DNA from: an uncultured Oleispira sp.
GTDB taxonomy: Bacteria > Pseudomonadota > Gammaproteobacteria > Pseudomonadales > Oceanobacteraceae
DNA: 64,000 bases
Direction: 5' to 3'
Assembly: GCA_913061415.1 (NCBI GenBank)
Contig: CAJXUD010000001.1
Span: 124,001 to 188,000, forward strand
Positions 55,492-64,000 of the stretch are shown piece after piece. Below the pieces are notes generated by a model. That model searched no databases and was not told where the DNA came from. It saw nothing but the letters and a program-made list of their open reading frames with translations. Made by a program: the position numbers and the translations under genes. Within the stretch, counting starts at the first letter, position 1, and each line of letters begins with the position of its first letter.

Positions 55492-56529
55492 CTAGTAAGG
55501 GCTACGTACCTGATCGCCTACATTCAATGCACGCGTTGCTTTTGTTACTAGCGCATACGATAACTTCTCGTAAGAGCGGAATACCATTAACTGGCCCGCT
55601 TTCTCGGCAGGTAAACGAACTTGTTCTTTCTTAGTGCGGTCACGCACCACTTCACCGCGCTTCATAATATCAAGTACTGCACCCTCAGTAACGCCATCAC
55701 GAGTCCCTTTGTTGATCACAATCATGCTGTATTGACCAATTTGAGTAACACCGCCGGGTACTGAAATAATGAAACCATCGACATAATCATCTGGCGCTTT
55801 CGGCTGAAAGCGAGCAATAACTTGTCTGTTTTCGGTCGTTAATAAACGGTCGCCTTCAACCACTTGCTGGCTTGTTTTAACCAACTCGAGTTTAACGATG
55901 TCTTTTTCATTACTGATAACGTTGGCTAGACCAATCTCTTTCGCTTCAAGGCCTAATACTTCTTCCGTCACTGGATCTTTATAAACAACACTGGCGCGGA
56001 ACAAGCCATAAGCGTTTGCGTAGCCATCAGTAAAATCACCACGGCCGTAAGCAGTACCACCCGCACCATTCATAATGCGACCACCACCAGCAGAAAGAAT
56101 ATAAGGAGCTGCTTCTAGCTCACCTTTTTCTACAATTCGGTTACGCGTAATGAATGGCATAATGGCATCCATAGGAATCGTTGGAATAGCGGATTCAATC
56201 GGTTCGATTCGAGCCGTCGGGGTCATTTTAATCGTGCGGCTGCCTTCGCCTCGCTTAACGACTGAAACTTTCATTTCACCATCAATCATCATCAAACCGA
56301 TAATATCGCCTGGAAAGATCAAATGAGGGTTCTTAATTTGGTCATTTTGATACCAAATATTAGGCCACTGCCAAGCGTCATCCGTATATCGCTCTGCAAT
56401 TCCCCATAGCGTATCGCCTTTTTTAACCGTATATCGCTCTGGCGCATCTGGTTTTAGCGTTAAAGCGTGACTAATTGTGCTTACTACGAGAAAAATCGCA
56501 GTAATTAGGTAACGAACTGTTTTGCTCAT
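55492..56529 (-). CDS. Exported LysM-domain protein
   Basis: A 345-residue protein with a signal peptide (about 1-22) and one LysM domain (YTVKKGDTLWGIAERYTDD, about 33-51) that should bind peptidoglycan glycan chains. The rest is a conserved beta-rich region of unknown function. The gene at this position, divergent from def and before dprA, is conserved in Pseudomonas and relatives. It heads the minus-strand series down to aroE. Confidence 0.92.
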   Translation of the reverse strand: MSKTVRYLITAIFLVVSTISHALTLKPDAPERYTVKKGDTLWGIAERYTDDAWQWPNIWYQNDQIKNPHLIFPGDIIGLMMIDGEMKVSVVKRGEGSRTIKMTPTARIEPIESAIPTIPMDAIMPFITRNRIVEKGELEAAPYILSAGGGRIMNGAGGTAYGRGDFTDGYANAYGLFRASVVYKDPVTEEVLGLEAKEIGLANVISNEKDIVKLELVKTSQQVVEGDRLLTTENRQVIARFQPKAPDDYVDGFIISVPGGVTQIGQYSMIVINKGTRDGVTEGAVLDIMKRGEVVRDRTKKEQVRLPAEKAGQLMVFRSYEKLSYALVTKATRALNVGDQVRSPY

Positions 56530-56672
56530 CCTATAATCCCTTTATCATTGGCATATAAGCCAACAGTCTTGTTTAGCCTTGTTATTATTGAAGACGCTAT
56601 TTATTAAAAGTAGCTCTAACTATGACATATTAACAAGTTAAGCCCCAATAGTAATATAAGTGCATCACATCT

Positions 56673-57194
56673 ATGGCCATATTAGAAATACTAGAGTACC
56701 CAGATAAACGTCTGCGTACAATTGCAAAACCCGTTACAGAAGTCACGGATAACATTCGCACAATCATCGATGACATGTTCGATACCATGTACGAAGCACC
56801 AGGGATTGGCCTTGCGGCGAGTCAGGTCGACGTACATTTGCGTATTGTGACAATGGATTTATCTGAAGATAAATCTGAGCCTCTGGTTTTTATTAACCCT
56901 GAAGTCACTGTATTAGACGGTGAATTAGAAAGCATGCAAGAAGGCTGCTTATCGGTTCCAGGCTTCTATGAAGACGTAACGCGTATTGAGCACTGTCTTG
57001 TTAAGGCACTTGATCGCGACGGAAAGCCTTTCGAATTAGAAGCCCGTGGCTTACTCGCCGTTTGTATTCAGCATGAGCTGGATCACTTAGAAGGTAAGCT
57101 GATGGTTGATTATTTATCGCCATTGAAGCGTAACCGCATTAAATCTAAGCTAGAAAAACAACACAAGATCGAAGCGCGTAACAAACGTCGTTAA
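56673..57194 (+). CDS. def: Peptide deformylase
   Basis: Removes the formyl group from the N-terminal methionine of new proteins. The 173-residue metalloenzyme has all three motifs: GIGLAASQ (about 45-52), EGCLSVP (about 90-96, Cys ligand) and QHELDHLEG (about 133-141, His ligands). It opens the def-fmt-rsmB-trkA-trkH series, the usual arrangement, and is divergent from the LysM gene. Confidence 0.97.
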   Translation: MAILEILEYPDKRLRTIAKPVTEVTDNIRTIIDDMFDTMYEAPGIGLAASQVDVHLRIVTMDLSEDKSEPLVFINPEVTVLDGELESMQEGCLSVPGFYEDVTRIEHCLVKALDRDGKPFELEARGLLAVCIQHELDHLEGKLMVDYLSPLKRNRIKSKLEKQHKIEARNKRR

Positions 57195-57238
57195 TCACAA
57201 TCGTCGTTAATCACGGTCGCCGCTAAGAAAGAGAGATT

Positions 57239-58192
57239 ATGGACGCTTTGAATATTGTTTTTGCCGGTACGCCGGATTTCGCCGCTGGTCATTTACAGGC
57301 ATTAATAGACAGTCGACATAATGTGGTTGGCGTATACAGCCAACCCGATCGCCCAGCAGGGCGTGGTAAGAAACTGCAGCCTAGCCCAGTAAAGCAGTTA
57401 GCACTTGAGCATAATATTCCGGTCTTTCAACCGCTGAATTTTAAGCAAGAAGGCGCTATTGCAGAACTTGAATCCTTAAATGCCGACATCATGATTGTTG
57501 TCGCTTATGGTTTATTGCTGCCGTTAGCGGTTCTTGAGGCTCCTAAAATGGGCTGTTTAAACGTTCACGCCTCCATTTTACCTCGCTGGCGGGGTGCCGC
57601 ACCGATTCAACGGGCGATTCAAGCCGGGGATACCGAAACCGGAATCACCATCATGCAAATGGATGTTGGGTTGGATACTGGCGATATGTTAAGTAAAACC
57701 TTACTCGACATTCATGCCGACGAAACCGGCGGCAGCTTACATGATCGTTTATTAGAAAAAGGGCCGACCGCCTTACTGCAAACACTCACGTTATTACAAG
57801 CAGGAGAAGCAATTGCCGAGAAGCAAGATGATTCTCTCGCCAACTACGCCCATAAGTTAACCAAAGAAGAAGCGTTAATTGATTGGTGCTTACCTGCAAA
57901 AGACATTGAATTAAGTGTTCGTGCCTTTAATCCATTCCCGTGCGCTTTTACCCTGTTAGGTGACCAGCGCATTAAAGTTTGGCAGGCCATTACCTTAGAC
58001 GAAGCGACCAATCTGCTACCCGGAACGATCGCACGCGTCAGTAATGAAGGTGTTGATGTCGCTACCGGTGCCGGCATGATTCGACTATTAAACATTCAGC
58101 TGATCGGCAAAAAAGCCATGACCGTACGTGATTTTATCAATGGTCAGCCTAATCTCTTTCAGCCACAGCATATGTTTGCTAGCCAGGCCTAA
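57239..58192 (+). CDS. fmt: Methionyl-tRNA formyltransferase
   Basis: Formylates initiator Met-tRNA using 10-formyl-tetrahydrofolate. The 317-residue enzyme has the N-terminal formyltransferase fold (FAGTPDFAA, then SQPDRPAGRGKKL), the catalytic NVHASILPRWRGAAPIQRAI segment (about 110-129) and the C-terminal tRNA-binding OB domain. It starts 44 bases after def and is read toward rsmB. Confidence 0.97.
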   Translation: MDALNIVFAGTPDFAAGHLQALIDSRHNVVGVYSQPDRPAGRGKKLQPSPVKQLALEHNIPVFQPLNFKQEGAIAELESLNADIMIVVAYGLLLPLAVLEAPKMGCLNVHASILPRWRGAAPIQRAIQAGDTETGITIMQMDVGLDTGDMLSKTLLDIHADETGGSLHDRLLEKGPTALLQTLTLLQAGEAIAEKQDDSLANYAHKLTKEEALIDWCLPAKDIELSVRAFNPFPCAFTLLGDQRIKVWQAITLDEATNLLPGTIARVSNEGVDVATGAGMIRLLNIQLIGKKAMTVRDFINGQPNLFQPQHMFASQA

Positions 58193-58198
58193 TTAACT

Positions 58199-59635
58199 AT
58201 GTCTAAACCTATACCGTCTAAACCTACACCGCCTAATTCAGCACCGTCTAAGCAAGCTAGCTTTGATGCATCAACCTTCACAGTAAAAACCCCAGCGACA
58301 AAAAATATCCGAGCCATCGCGGCGCGGGTTTTAACTCAGGTTCAGTACGGCCAATCATTAGCTCAATGCTTGCCTGCTGCAGAAGAAAAAATTGAGTTTG
58401 ACGATATCCCGTTTTTACGTGAACTTTGCTACGGTAGCTGCCGCTGGTATTTCCGTTTGAATGCGCTGGCAAAAATGCTGCTTGAAAAACCCTTTCACGA
58501 CGACGACGAAGACCTGCACCAATTATTAATCATTGGTCTGTATCAGCTAAACATTCAATCTAAAGCGGCTCATGCCGCTATTTTTGAAACCGTAGAAGCC
58601 GCTGCCAGCTTAGACAAGCCATACTGCAAAGGGGTGATTAACGCCTGCTTACGTCGTTATGACCGTGAACATGTTGAACTAATCGAATCATTAGGCAATA
58701 ACCCTGTCACCTTGCACAGTCACCCTAAGTGGCTAGTGAAAGCGTTGAAAAAAGCGTGGCCTGATAATTATTTAGACATCATGGAGGCCAATAACCAACA
58801 CCCTCCCTTTTGCCTACGCGTGAATCAGCAGCATCATACGCGCGAAGAATACCTCGCCATTTTAGAGCAAGCCGGTATTGAAGCCAGCGCAGGAAAATTC
58901 GCGGAGCACAGCATTTATCTCGCCCATGCGATGAATGTCTTTGAGCTGCCTGGTTTCGAAGAGGGCTGGTGCAGCATTCAAGACGAAGCCGCACAACTGG
59001 CTGCTGAACTGTTAGCACCACAAGCGGGCGAGCATATTCTTGATGCCTGCGCCGCGCCGGGCGGAAAGACCTGTCACATTCTTGAAAGCGCAGCCGATTT
59101 AACCGTTACGGCTATCGATTTAGAAGAAAAGCGCCTAGCCCGCGTCACAGAAAACCTTGAACGTTTGCAGCTAGAAGCAAAAACCATTGCTTGCGATGCC
59201 AATAATTTGGACGAATGGTGGGACGGACAATTATTCGACCGTATCTTACTCGATGCGCCATGTGCTGCTATTGGCGTAATTCGTCGCCACCCTGATATCA
59301 AATTGCTGCGCCGTAAAGAAGATATTGAGCAATTGGCCGATGTACAACTAGGCTTATTAACATCGCTTTGGTCTACCTTAAAACCCGGTGGCCGCTTGGT
59401 ATACGCGACATGCTCTATCATGCCGATGGAAAATGCCGCAGTGATTGATACTTTTATTCAGACTCAAAATGACTCACATCAGGACGTTCTGACCTACAGC
59501 CTTCAGAATAAAAGCTGGGGAGTAGAAAGTGGCCATGGGCGACAGTTGTTCCCGCAACTCACAAAGGAGTTGGACACGGGCACAGAGCAGGGTCATGATG
59601 GATTCTATTACGCTGTATTAGAAAAGAAGAAATAG
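58199..59635 (+). CDS. rsmB: 16S rRNA (cytosine-967-C5)-methyltransferase
   Basis: Methylates C967 of 16S rRNA. The 478-residue protein has an N-terminal NusB-like domain (about 38-165) and a methyltransferase domain with the SAM motif [13 protein letters not shown] (about 281-293), the DAPCAAIGV motif (catalytic Cys region, about 350) and [11 protein letters not shown] (nucleophile, about 402). A Ser/Lys/Pro-rich N-terminal extension of about 35 residues comes from a 15-base tandem repeat. Six bases separate it from fmt. Confidence 0.96.
   Translation: MSKPIPSKPTPPNSAPSKQASFDASTFTVKTPATKNIRAIAARVLTQVQYGQSLAQCLPAAEEKIEFDDIPFLRELCYGSCRWYFRLNALAKMLLEKPFHDDDEDLHQLLIIGLYQLNIQSKAAHAAIFETVEAAASLDKPYCKGVINACLRRYDREHVELIESLGNNPVTLHSHPKWLVKALKKAWPDNYLDIMEANNQHPPFCLRVNQQHHTREEYLAILEQAGIEASAGKFAEHSIYLAHAMNVFELPGFEEGWCSIQDEAAQLAAELLAPQAGEHILDACAAPGGKTCHILESAADLTVTAIDLEEKRLARVTENLERLQLEAKTIACDANNLDEWWDGQLFDRILLDAPCAAIGVIRRHPDIKLLRRKEDIEQLADVQLGLLTSLWSTLKPGGRLVYATCSIMPMENAAVIDTFIQTQNDSHQDVLTYSLQNKSWGVESGHGRQLFPQLTKELDTGTEQGHDGFYYAVLEKKK
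58202..58261 (+). repeat. 15-base tandem repeat at the rsmB 5' end
   Basis: Two near-identical units (TCTAAACCTATACCG and TCTAAACCTACACCG) followed by two decayed ones encode [20 protein letters not shown]. The repeat keeps the frame (five codons per unit), so copy-number change would alter only the length of the flexible extension. Confidence 0.75.
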
Positions 59636-59636
59636 A

Positions 59637-61010
59637 TTGAAGATAATAATTTTAGGCGCAGGTCAGGTGGGTGGCACATTGGCCGAAAACCTCGCCCATG
59701 AACAAAATGACATCACGGTGATCGATACCGATTCCCAACGACTGCGAGAACTGCAAGATTTAATCGATATTAAAACCGTGGTGGGTACGGGGTCTTACCC
59801 TCAGGTACTTCGCCAAGCGGGGGCTGATGATGCCGACATGTTGATTGCGGTAACGAACTCTGACGAAACCAACATGGTGGCCTGTCAGGTAGCGTATACT
59901 TTATTTCGCACCCCCACCAAAATCAGCCGTATTCGCTCAAATGCCTATTTAAAGCAAAAAGAATTATTCAAATCCGACGCATTCCCCATCGATGTTTTAA
60001 TCTCTCCTGAGCAAGTCGTTACCAACTACATCAAGCGCTTATTAGAATACCCTGGGACTTTGCAGGTATTGGACTTTGCCGATGAGAAAGTTCAGCTAGT
60101 CGCCGTTCGGGCTCACCATGGTGGTCTGCTTGTTGGGCAAGAATTGCGTAAGCTAAGAGAACATATGCCATCGGCTGATACCAAGGTAGCGGCGATTTAT
60201 CGCCGTGGCCAAGCGATTTTACCAACCGCCGATACCATTATTGAAGTGGATGATGAAGTCTTCTTTATCGCTGCTAAAAATCACATCAAAAAAGTCATGA
60301 GCGAACTGCGCCGAGAAGAAGGCCAATATAAGCGCATTCTGATCGTAGGCGGCGGCAACATTGGCTATCGCCTAGCCAAGACCCTCGAAAACAAATACCG
60401 CATTAAGTTAATTGAACACAATCCTAAGCGAGCGAAGTTCCTTAGTGAAAACCTTTCAAAAACGGTTGTTTTAATCGGTAGCGCATCTGACAAAGTGCTC
60501 TTAGAAGAAGAGAATATCGAAAATATCGATGTTTTTTGCGCCGTCACAAACGATGATGAATCAAACATTATTTCATCGATGTTGGCCAAGCGTTTAGGGG
60601 CACGTAAGGTCATGACCTTAATTAACAAAGCCGCTTACGTTGATCTCGTTCAGGGTGGGGTTATTGATATTGCCATCTCGCCACAGCAAACGACGATTGG
60701 TAGCTTGCTTACACACGTAAGGCGCGGAGACGTAGTAAATGTTCACTCACTACGCCGAGGTGCAGCGGAAGCCATTGAAGCCATCGCGCACGGTGATAAG
60801 CTCACATCAAAAGTAGTGGGGAAGGCCATCTGCGATATTTCTTTGCCAAAAGGGACGACTATCGGCGCCATTGTCCGTGGCGAACAAGTCATTATCGCTC
60901 ACGATGATGTGGTCGTAGAGTCTGATGACCATGTCATCTTATTCGTAGTTGATAAGCGTCGAATTTCAGAAGTCGAAAGATTGTTCCAAGTCGGATTAGG
61001 GTTCTTCTAA
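59637..61010 (+). CDS. trkA: Trk potassium uptake regulatory protein TrkA
   Basis: A 457-residue peripheral membrane protein that gates the TrkH channel in response to nucleotide binding. It has two RCK repeats, each with a Rossmann NAD motif ([10 protein letters not shown] at about 3, [13 protein letters not shown] at about 233) and a TrkA-C domain. Translation starts at TTG 59637, one base after the rsmB stop codon, with AAGAAG upstream; the residues after it are the standard TrkA start. trkH follows two bases after. Confidence 0.96.
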   Translation: MKIIILGAGQVGGTLAENLAHEQNDITVIDTDSQRLRELQDLIDIKTVVGTGSYPQVLRQAGADDADMLIAVTNSDETNMVACQVAYTLFRTPTKISRIRSNAYLKQKELFKSDAFPIDVLISPEQVVTNYIKRLLEYPGTLQVLDFADEKVQLVAVRAHHGGLLVGQELRKLREHMPSADTKVAAIYRRGQAILPTADTIIEVDDEVFFIAAKNHIKKVMSELRREEGQYKRILIVGGGNIGYRLAKTLENKYRIKLIEHNPKRAKFLSENLSKTVVLIGSASDKVLLEEENIENIDVFCAVTNDDESNIISSMLAKRLGARKVMTLINKAAYVDLVQGGVIDIAISPQQTTIGSLLTHVRRGDVVNVHSLRRGAAEAIEAIAHGDKLTSKVVGKAICDISLPKGTTIGAIVRGEQVIIAHDDVVVESDDHVILFVVDKRRISEVERLFQVGLGFF

Positions 61011-61012
61011 GC

Positions 61013-62461
61013 ATGCATTTTTCTGTTATTGCCCGGGTACTCGGGTTGCTGATGATGATATTCAGCTTCACCCTAGTGCCTCCTATGATCGTTTCTTGGC
61101 TCTATCAAGACGGCACCCTCAACGCTTTTTTATACGCCTTATTGATCACTTTTGGCATTGGCTTACTGGTATGGCTACCGGTTCATAATCATAAGCAAGA
61201 ATTAAAAACCCGAGATGGTTTTGTTATTACCGTCCTGTTCTGGCTGGTACTCGCATTTTCTGGAAGTGTGCCGTTATATTTAGCCGAGCACCCAGGGTTA
61301 AGTTATACCGATGCGTTTTTCGAATCGCTTTCGGGTTGGACAACGACTGGCGCGACCGTGATCACCGGTCTAGATGAACTGCCTGAGTCCATTCTTTGGT
61401 ATCGACAGCAACTGCAATGGCTTGGCGGTATGGGGATTATTGTTCTCGCAGTGGCGGTATTACCGATGCTCGGTATTGGTGGTATGCAGTTATTCCGTGC
61501 TGAAACACCTGGCCCAGTAAAAGACTCAAAACTCACCCCAAGAATTACCGAAACAGCCAAAGCGCTTTGGTATATTTATCTATCGCTTACCATTGCCTGC
61601 GCCGCCGCTTATTGGTTTGCAGGCATGTCGCTCTTTGATGCCATAGGGCACAGTTTTGCGACCGTGGCGATTGGCGGTTTCTCAACCCACGATGCATCGC
61701 TTGGCTACTTCAATAGCCCTACGATTGAAGCCATTGCCATGATCTTCATGCTGATATCCGTATTGAATTTCGGCTTGCACTTTTACGCTTGGAAAAATAA
61801 ATCCATCGTGCATTACTTCATGGATTCTGAATTTAAATTTTTGCTCTCAATTATATTCGGCGGCGCGGCTCTCACAGTATCGGCACTCTGGTTAACCGAC
61901 ACCTATACGCTTACCGACTCCATTCGTAATGGGTTATTTCAGTTGGTTTCTGTTGCCACAACAACAGGATTCGGTACGGCTGGTTTTGCTGAATGGCCGG
62001 TATTTTTGCCTGTTCTCTTATTCATGATGGCCTTTATTGGCGGCTGTGCCGGGTCTACCGGCGGCGGCATGAAAGTAATTCGGATTTTACTTATTTATAA
62101 GCAAGGTATACGTGAAATTCTTCGCCTTATTCATCCCAATGCCATCATCCCAGTGAAGATCAACAAGCGAACGGTCAATGACCGCGTGCTAGAGTCTGTT
62201 TGGGGGTTTTTCTCGGTTTACATCCTTACTTACATGGTAATGATGGTGGCACTACTTGCTACTGGCCTAGATCACGTTACTGCTTTCTCTGCAGTGGGTG
62301 CTTGCTTAAATAATTTAGGTCCTGGCCTAGGTGATGTTGCTGCTCACTACGGTAATATCAGTGATGTAGCCAAGTGGATATTATCCATCACCATGCTTCT
62401 AGGGCGTTTAGAAATTTTCACATTCCTAGTACTAATGAGCCCTGCCTTCTGGCGTAATTAA
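61013..62461 (+). CDS. trkH: Trk potassium channel subunit TrkH
   Basis: A 482-residue inner-membrane potassium translocating subunit with about ten to twelve transmembrane helices. The four pore-loop repeats with selectivity-filter glycines are visible, for example SGWTTTGATV (about 107), TVAIGGFSTHD (about 220), TTTGFGTAG (about 320) and ACLNNLGPGLG (about 432), along with GGCAGSTGGGMKV. It forms the Trk system with TrkA and ends at a strong hairpin. Confidence 0.96.
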   Translation: MHFSVIARVLGLLMMIFSFTLVPPMIVSWLYQDGTLNAFLYALLITFGIGLLVWLPVHNHKQELKTRDGFVITVLFWLVLAFSGSVPLYLAEHPGLSYTDAFFESLSGWTTTGATVITGLDELPESILWYRQQLQWLGGMGIIVLAVAVLPMLGIGGMQLFRAETPGPVKDSKLTPRITETAKALWYIYLSLTIACAAAYWFAGMSLFDAIGHSFATVAIGGFSTHDASLGYFNSPTIEAIAMIFMLISVLNFGLHFYAWKNKSIVHYFMDSEFKFLLSIIFGGAALTVSALWLTDTYTLTDSIRNGLFQLVSVATTTGFGTAGFAEWPVFLPVLLFMMAFIGGCAGSTGGGMKVIRILLIYKQGIREILRLIHPNAIIPVKINKRTVNDRVLESVWGFFSVYILTYMVMMVALLATGLDHVTAFSAVGACLNNLGPGLGDVAAHYGNISDVAKWILSITMLLGRLEIFTFLVLMSPAFWRN

Positions 62462-62496
62462 CGCCACCTTAAATTTAAATTCTCTCTGTGTTAATG

Positions 62497-62560
62497 AAAG
62501 CCTTAGGTTTGGTCAGCGAAGTTGTAAAGCTTTGCTAGACTTAACCTACCGGCTTTTTTT
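62497..62560 (+). terminator. Long terminator after trkH
   Basis: AAGCC-TAGGTT-GTC pairs with GAC-AACCTA-GGCTT through small internal mismatches, and an inner stem (AGCGAAG / CTTTGCT) caps it. Seven T follow. It closes the def-to-trkH series. Confidence 0.85.
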
Positions 62561-62608
62561 ATATAGCTAATTTTAAATAGCACACATACGGATAAACGAT
62601 TTTCTCAT

Positions 62609-64000
62609 ATGATTAATTTAGAAAAAGCGCTAGCAGGGCGGCGCATCTTAATTGTCGATGACCTTGTACAAGCTCGAAGCTCATTAAAAAAAATGGCGAC
62701 TATTTTGGGTGGCGAGAATATCGATGTAGCAATTAATGGTATAGAGGCCATGAATCTTATTCATGAGCATGAGTACGACATCGTTTTATCCGATTATAAT
62801 CTTGGCAATAGCAAAGATGGCCAGCAAATTTTAGAAGAAGCTCGCTTTACCCATCGCCTGCGTGCGACCTCATTGTTTATCGTGATCACCGGTGAAAATG
62901 CGATGGACATGGTTATGGGTGCGCTTGAATATGACCCCGATGGTTATATTACTAAGCCCTACACCCTTGATATGTTGAAAGAGCGGCTTATTCGAATCAT
63001 GACCATTAAAGAAGGTCTGATTAACGTCAATAAAGCCATTGATTTAAAAAAATATGATCTAGCCATTAAGCAATGTTTGCAGGTGCTCGAACACAACCCC
63101 CGCTTACGATTGCCTGCTTCTCGCATTCTAGGTCAGCTGTTACTGCGCCAAAAACAATATGCTCAAGCCCTAAAAATATACTCCCAATTATTAGAAGAGC
63201 GTTCTATTTCATGGGCAAAACTAGGCCAGGCAATTTGTATTTTCAAACTGGGTGAGCCTGAAAAAGCCTTACGTCTGCTCGAAAATACCCTCATGGATCA
63301 TCCACTCTATGTTCAATGTAATGACTGGATTGCTAAGATTTTATTGAGCTTAAAGAAACCAGAAGAGGCGCAATCTTCCCTAGAGAAGGCCATTTTAGTA
63401 TCTCCTAAAGCAGTATTACGACAAATGGAGCTAGGACGTATTGCCTTCAAAAATGGTGACTTAGAAACTGCTGAAAAAGCCTACAAGTATGCCATGCGTT
63501 TAGGGCGTCACTCTTGTCACAAATCGGTTAATAACTATTTACAGTTTGCTCGCTCTGCTCAATCTTTACTTAACAACCCTAAAGAAAGACAAGTTCAAAA
63601 TAAAGCCAATGAAGCTCTGCGAGCATTAGAAGAAGTAAAACAAGATTTCTCTGATAATACCGATGCTCTTTTTGAAGCCTCTATTATTGAAAGCAAAACA
63701 CACAGTACCATGGAAAATCCGAAGTTAACCAAAAGCAGTGCTAATGATGCAGAGAAATTACTCAGTTCTTACGAAGAACCTAGTATTGACTATCAACTAC
63801 AGCTAACTGAAGCCTTTATTGATAGCGATCAATCAGTAAAAGCACAGAAAATAATTGATGATTTGAAGAAAGCCGAACTCAGCCATAAGCAAGAAATGAC
63901 TTTAATTCGCCTAGATAATGCCTTAAACGGCGAGGCTTTGAAGCGCCATTCCGGCTTACTCAATGATGAAGGGATTGCTCATTATGAAAAAGGCGAGTTA
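62609..64000 (+). CDS. Response-regulator receiver fused to TPR repeats (runs off window)
   Basis: Open from ATG 62609 to the window edge (464 codons). The receiver domain (residues about 12-135) has the acidic pair in ILIVDDLVQ, the phosphoacceptor aspartate in IVLSDYNLG (about 62), a T in VITGENA and the lysine in YITKPYT. It is followed by TPR-like helical repeats (from about 140, for example AIKQCLQVLEHNP, and later YKYAMRLGRH). No DNA-binding or enzymatic output domain is seen in the visible part. In Pseudomonas, similar receiver/TPR proteins lie near trkH. Probably a protein-interaction output; partner kinase not in this window. Confidence 0.88.
   Translation, partial: MINLEKALAGRRILIVDDLVQARSSLKKMATILGGENIDVAINGIEAMNLIHEHEYDIVLSDYNLGNSKDGQQILEEARFTHRLRATSLFIVITGENAMDMVMGALEYDPDGYITKPYTLDMLKERLIRIMTIKEGLINVNKAIDLKKYDLAIKQCLQVLEHNPRLRLPASRILGQLLLRQKQYAQALKIYSQLLEERSISWAKLGQAICIFKLGEPEKALRLLENTLMDHPLYVQCNDWIAKILLSLKKPEEAQSSLEKAILVSPKAVLRQMELGRIAFKNGDLETAEKAYKYAMRLGRHSCHKSVNNYLQFARSAQSLLNNPKERQVQNKANEALRALEEVKQDFSDNTDALFEASIIESKTHSTMENPKLTKSSANDAEKLLSSYEEPSIDYQLQLTEAFIDSDQSVKAQKIIDDLKKAELSHKQEMTLIRLDNALNGEALKRHSGLLNDEGIAHYEKGEL

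Overview
The window is a contiguous stretch of a Gram-negative gammaproteobacterial chromosome. It has no rRNA, tRNA, CRISPR array or recognisable insertion sequence. Gene content and order (def-fmt-rsmB-trkA divergent from lysM-dprA-tsaC-hemF-aroE; the thrB-DUF2782-polA-engB-cytochrome c-dsbA-dgcH series; znuBC-zur-znuA; ftsYEX-rpoH) recall Pseudomonas and its relatives. The modest G+C, together with a TetR-controlled aldehyde/alcohol dehydrogenase cluster, fits a marine Oceanospirillales-type bacterium such as Thalassolituus or Oleispira. That placement is an inference from memory of synteny; no search was run.

Layout. 1-5.6 kb: the 5' part of a secreted alkaline phosphatase, an RhlE-type helicase, a cold-shock gene with a long leader, a YigI-like thioesterase and a membrane-domain/flavin-reductase fusion. 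5.8-12.7 kb: hemB, ppk1 and ppx (polyphosphate synthesis and breakdown), trxA, rho. 12.8-18.6 kb: rpoH, ftsX-ftsE, ftsY, an unrecognised membrane-anchored protein and rsmD. 18.7-23.3 kb: a TetR regulator divergent from an aldehyde dehydrogenase, a Tat-exported small subunit and a GMC flavoprotein. 23.3-27.2 kb: a TonB receptor, a secreted Asp-box protein and a thioredoxin-like protein, probably one envelope operon of unknown substrate. 27.3-30 kb: mscS, then an AT-rich islet with an L,D-transpeptidase-like enzyme overlapping a lipoprotein gene whose signal peptide contains a C9 tract. 30.1-36.9 kb: zinc uptake (znuB, znuC, zur, znuA), ergothioneine synthesis (egtB, egtD) and thrB. 37-44 kb: a DUF2782 protein, polA, a candidate small RNA, an AT-rich islet with two paralogous lipoproteins and a frameshifted unknown gene, then engB. 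44-50.6 kb: cytochromes c, dsbA, an endonuclease/exonuclease/phosphatase protein, a diguanylate cyclase, and a hemerythrin/DUF2249/NnrS-like set under an FNR/DNR-like site. 50.6-64 kb: htpX, aroE, hemF, tsaC, dprA, a LysM protein, def, fmt, rsmB, trkA, trkH and the start of a response-regulator/TPR protein.

Most genes are housekeeping. The regions that look least described are the transpeptidase/lipoprotein pair at 28.7-30 kb, the islet between polA and engB, the TonB/Asp-box/thioredoxin cluster at 23.3-27.2 kb, the non-coding RNA candidate after polA and the nested palindromic element between ftsE and ftsY. All regulatory sites were found by eye and should be read as candidates.
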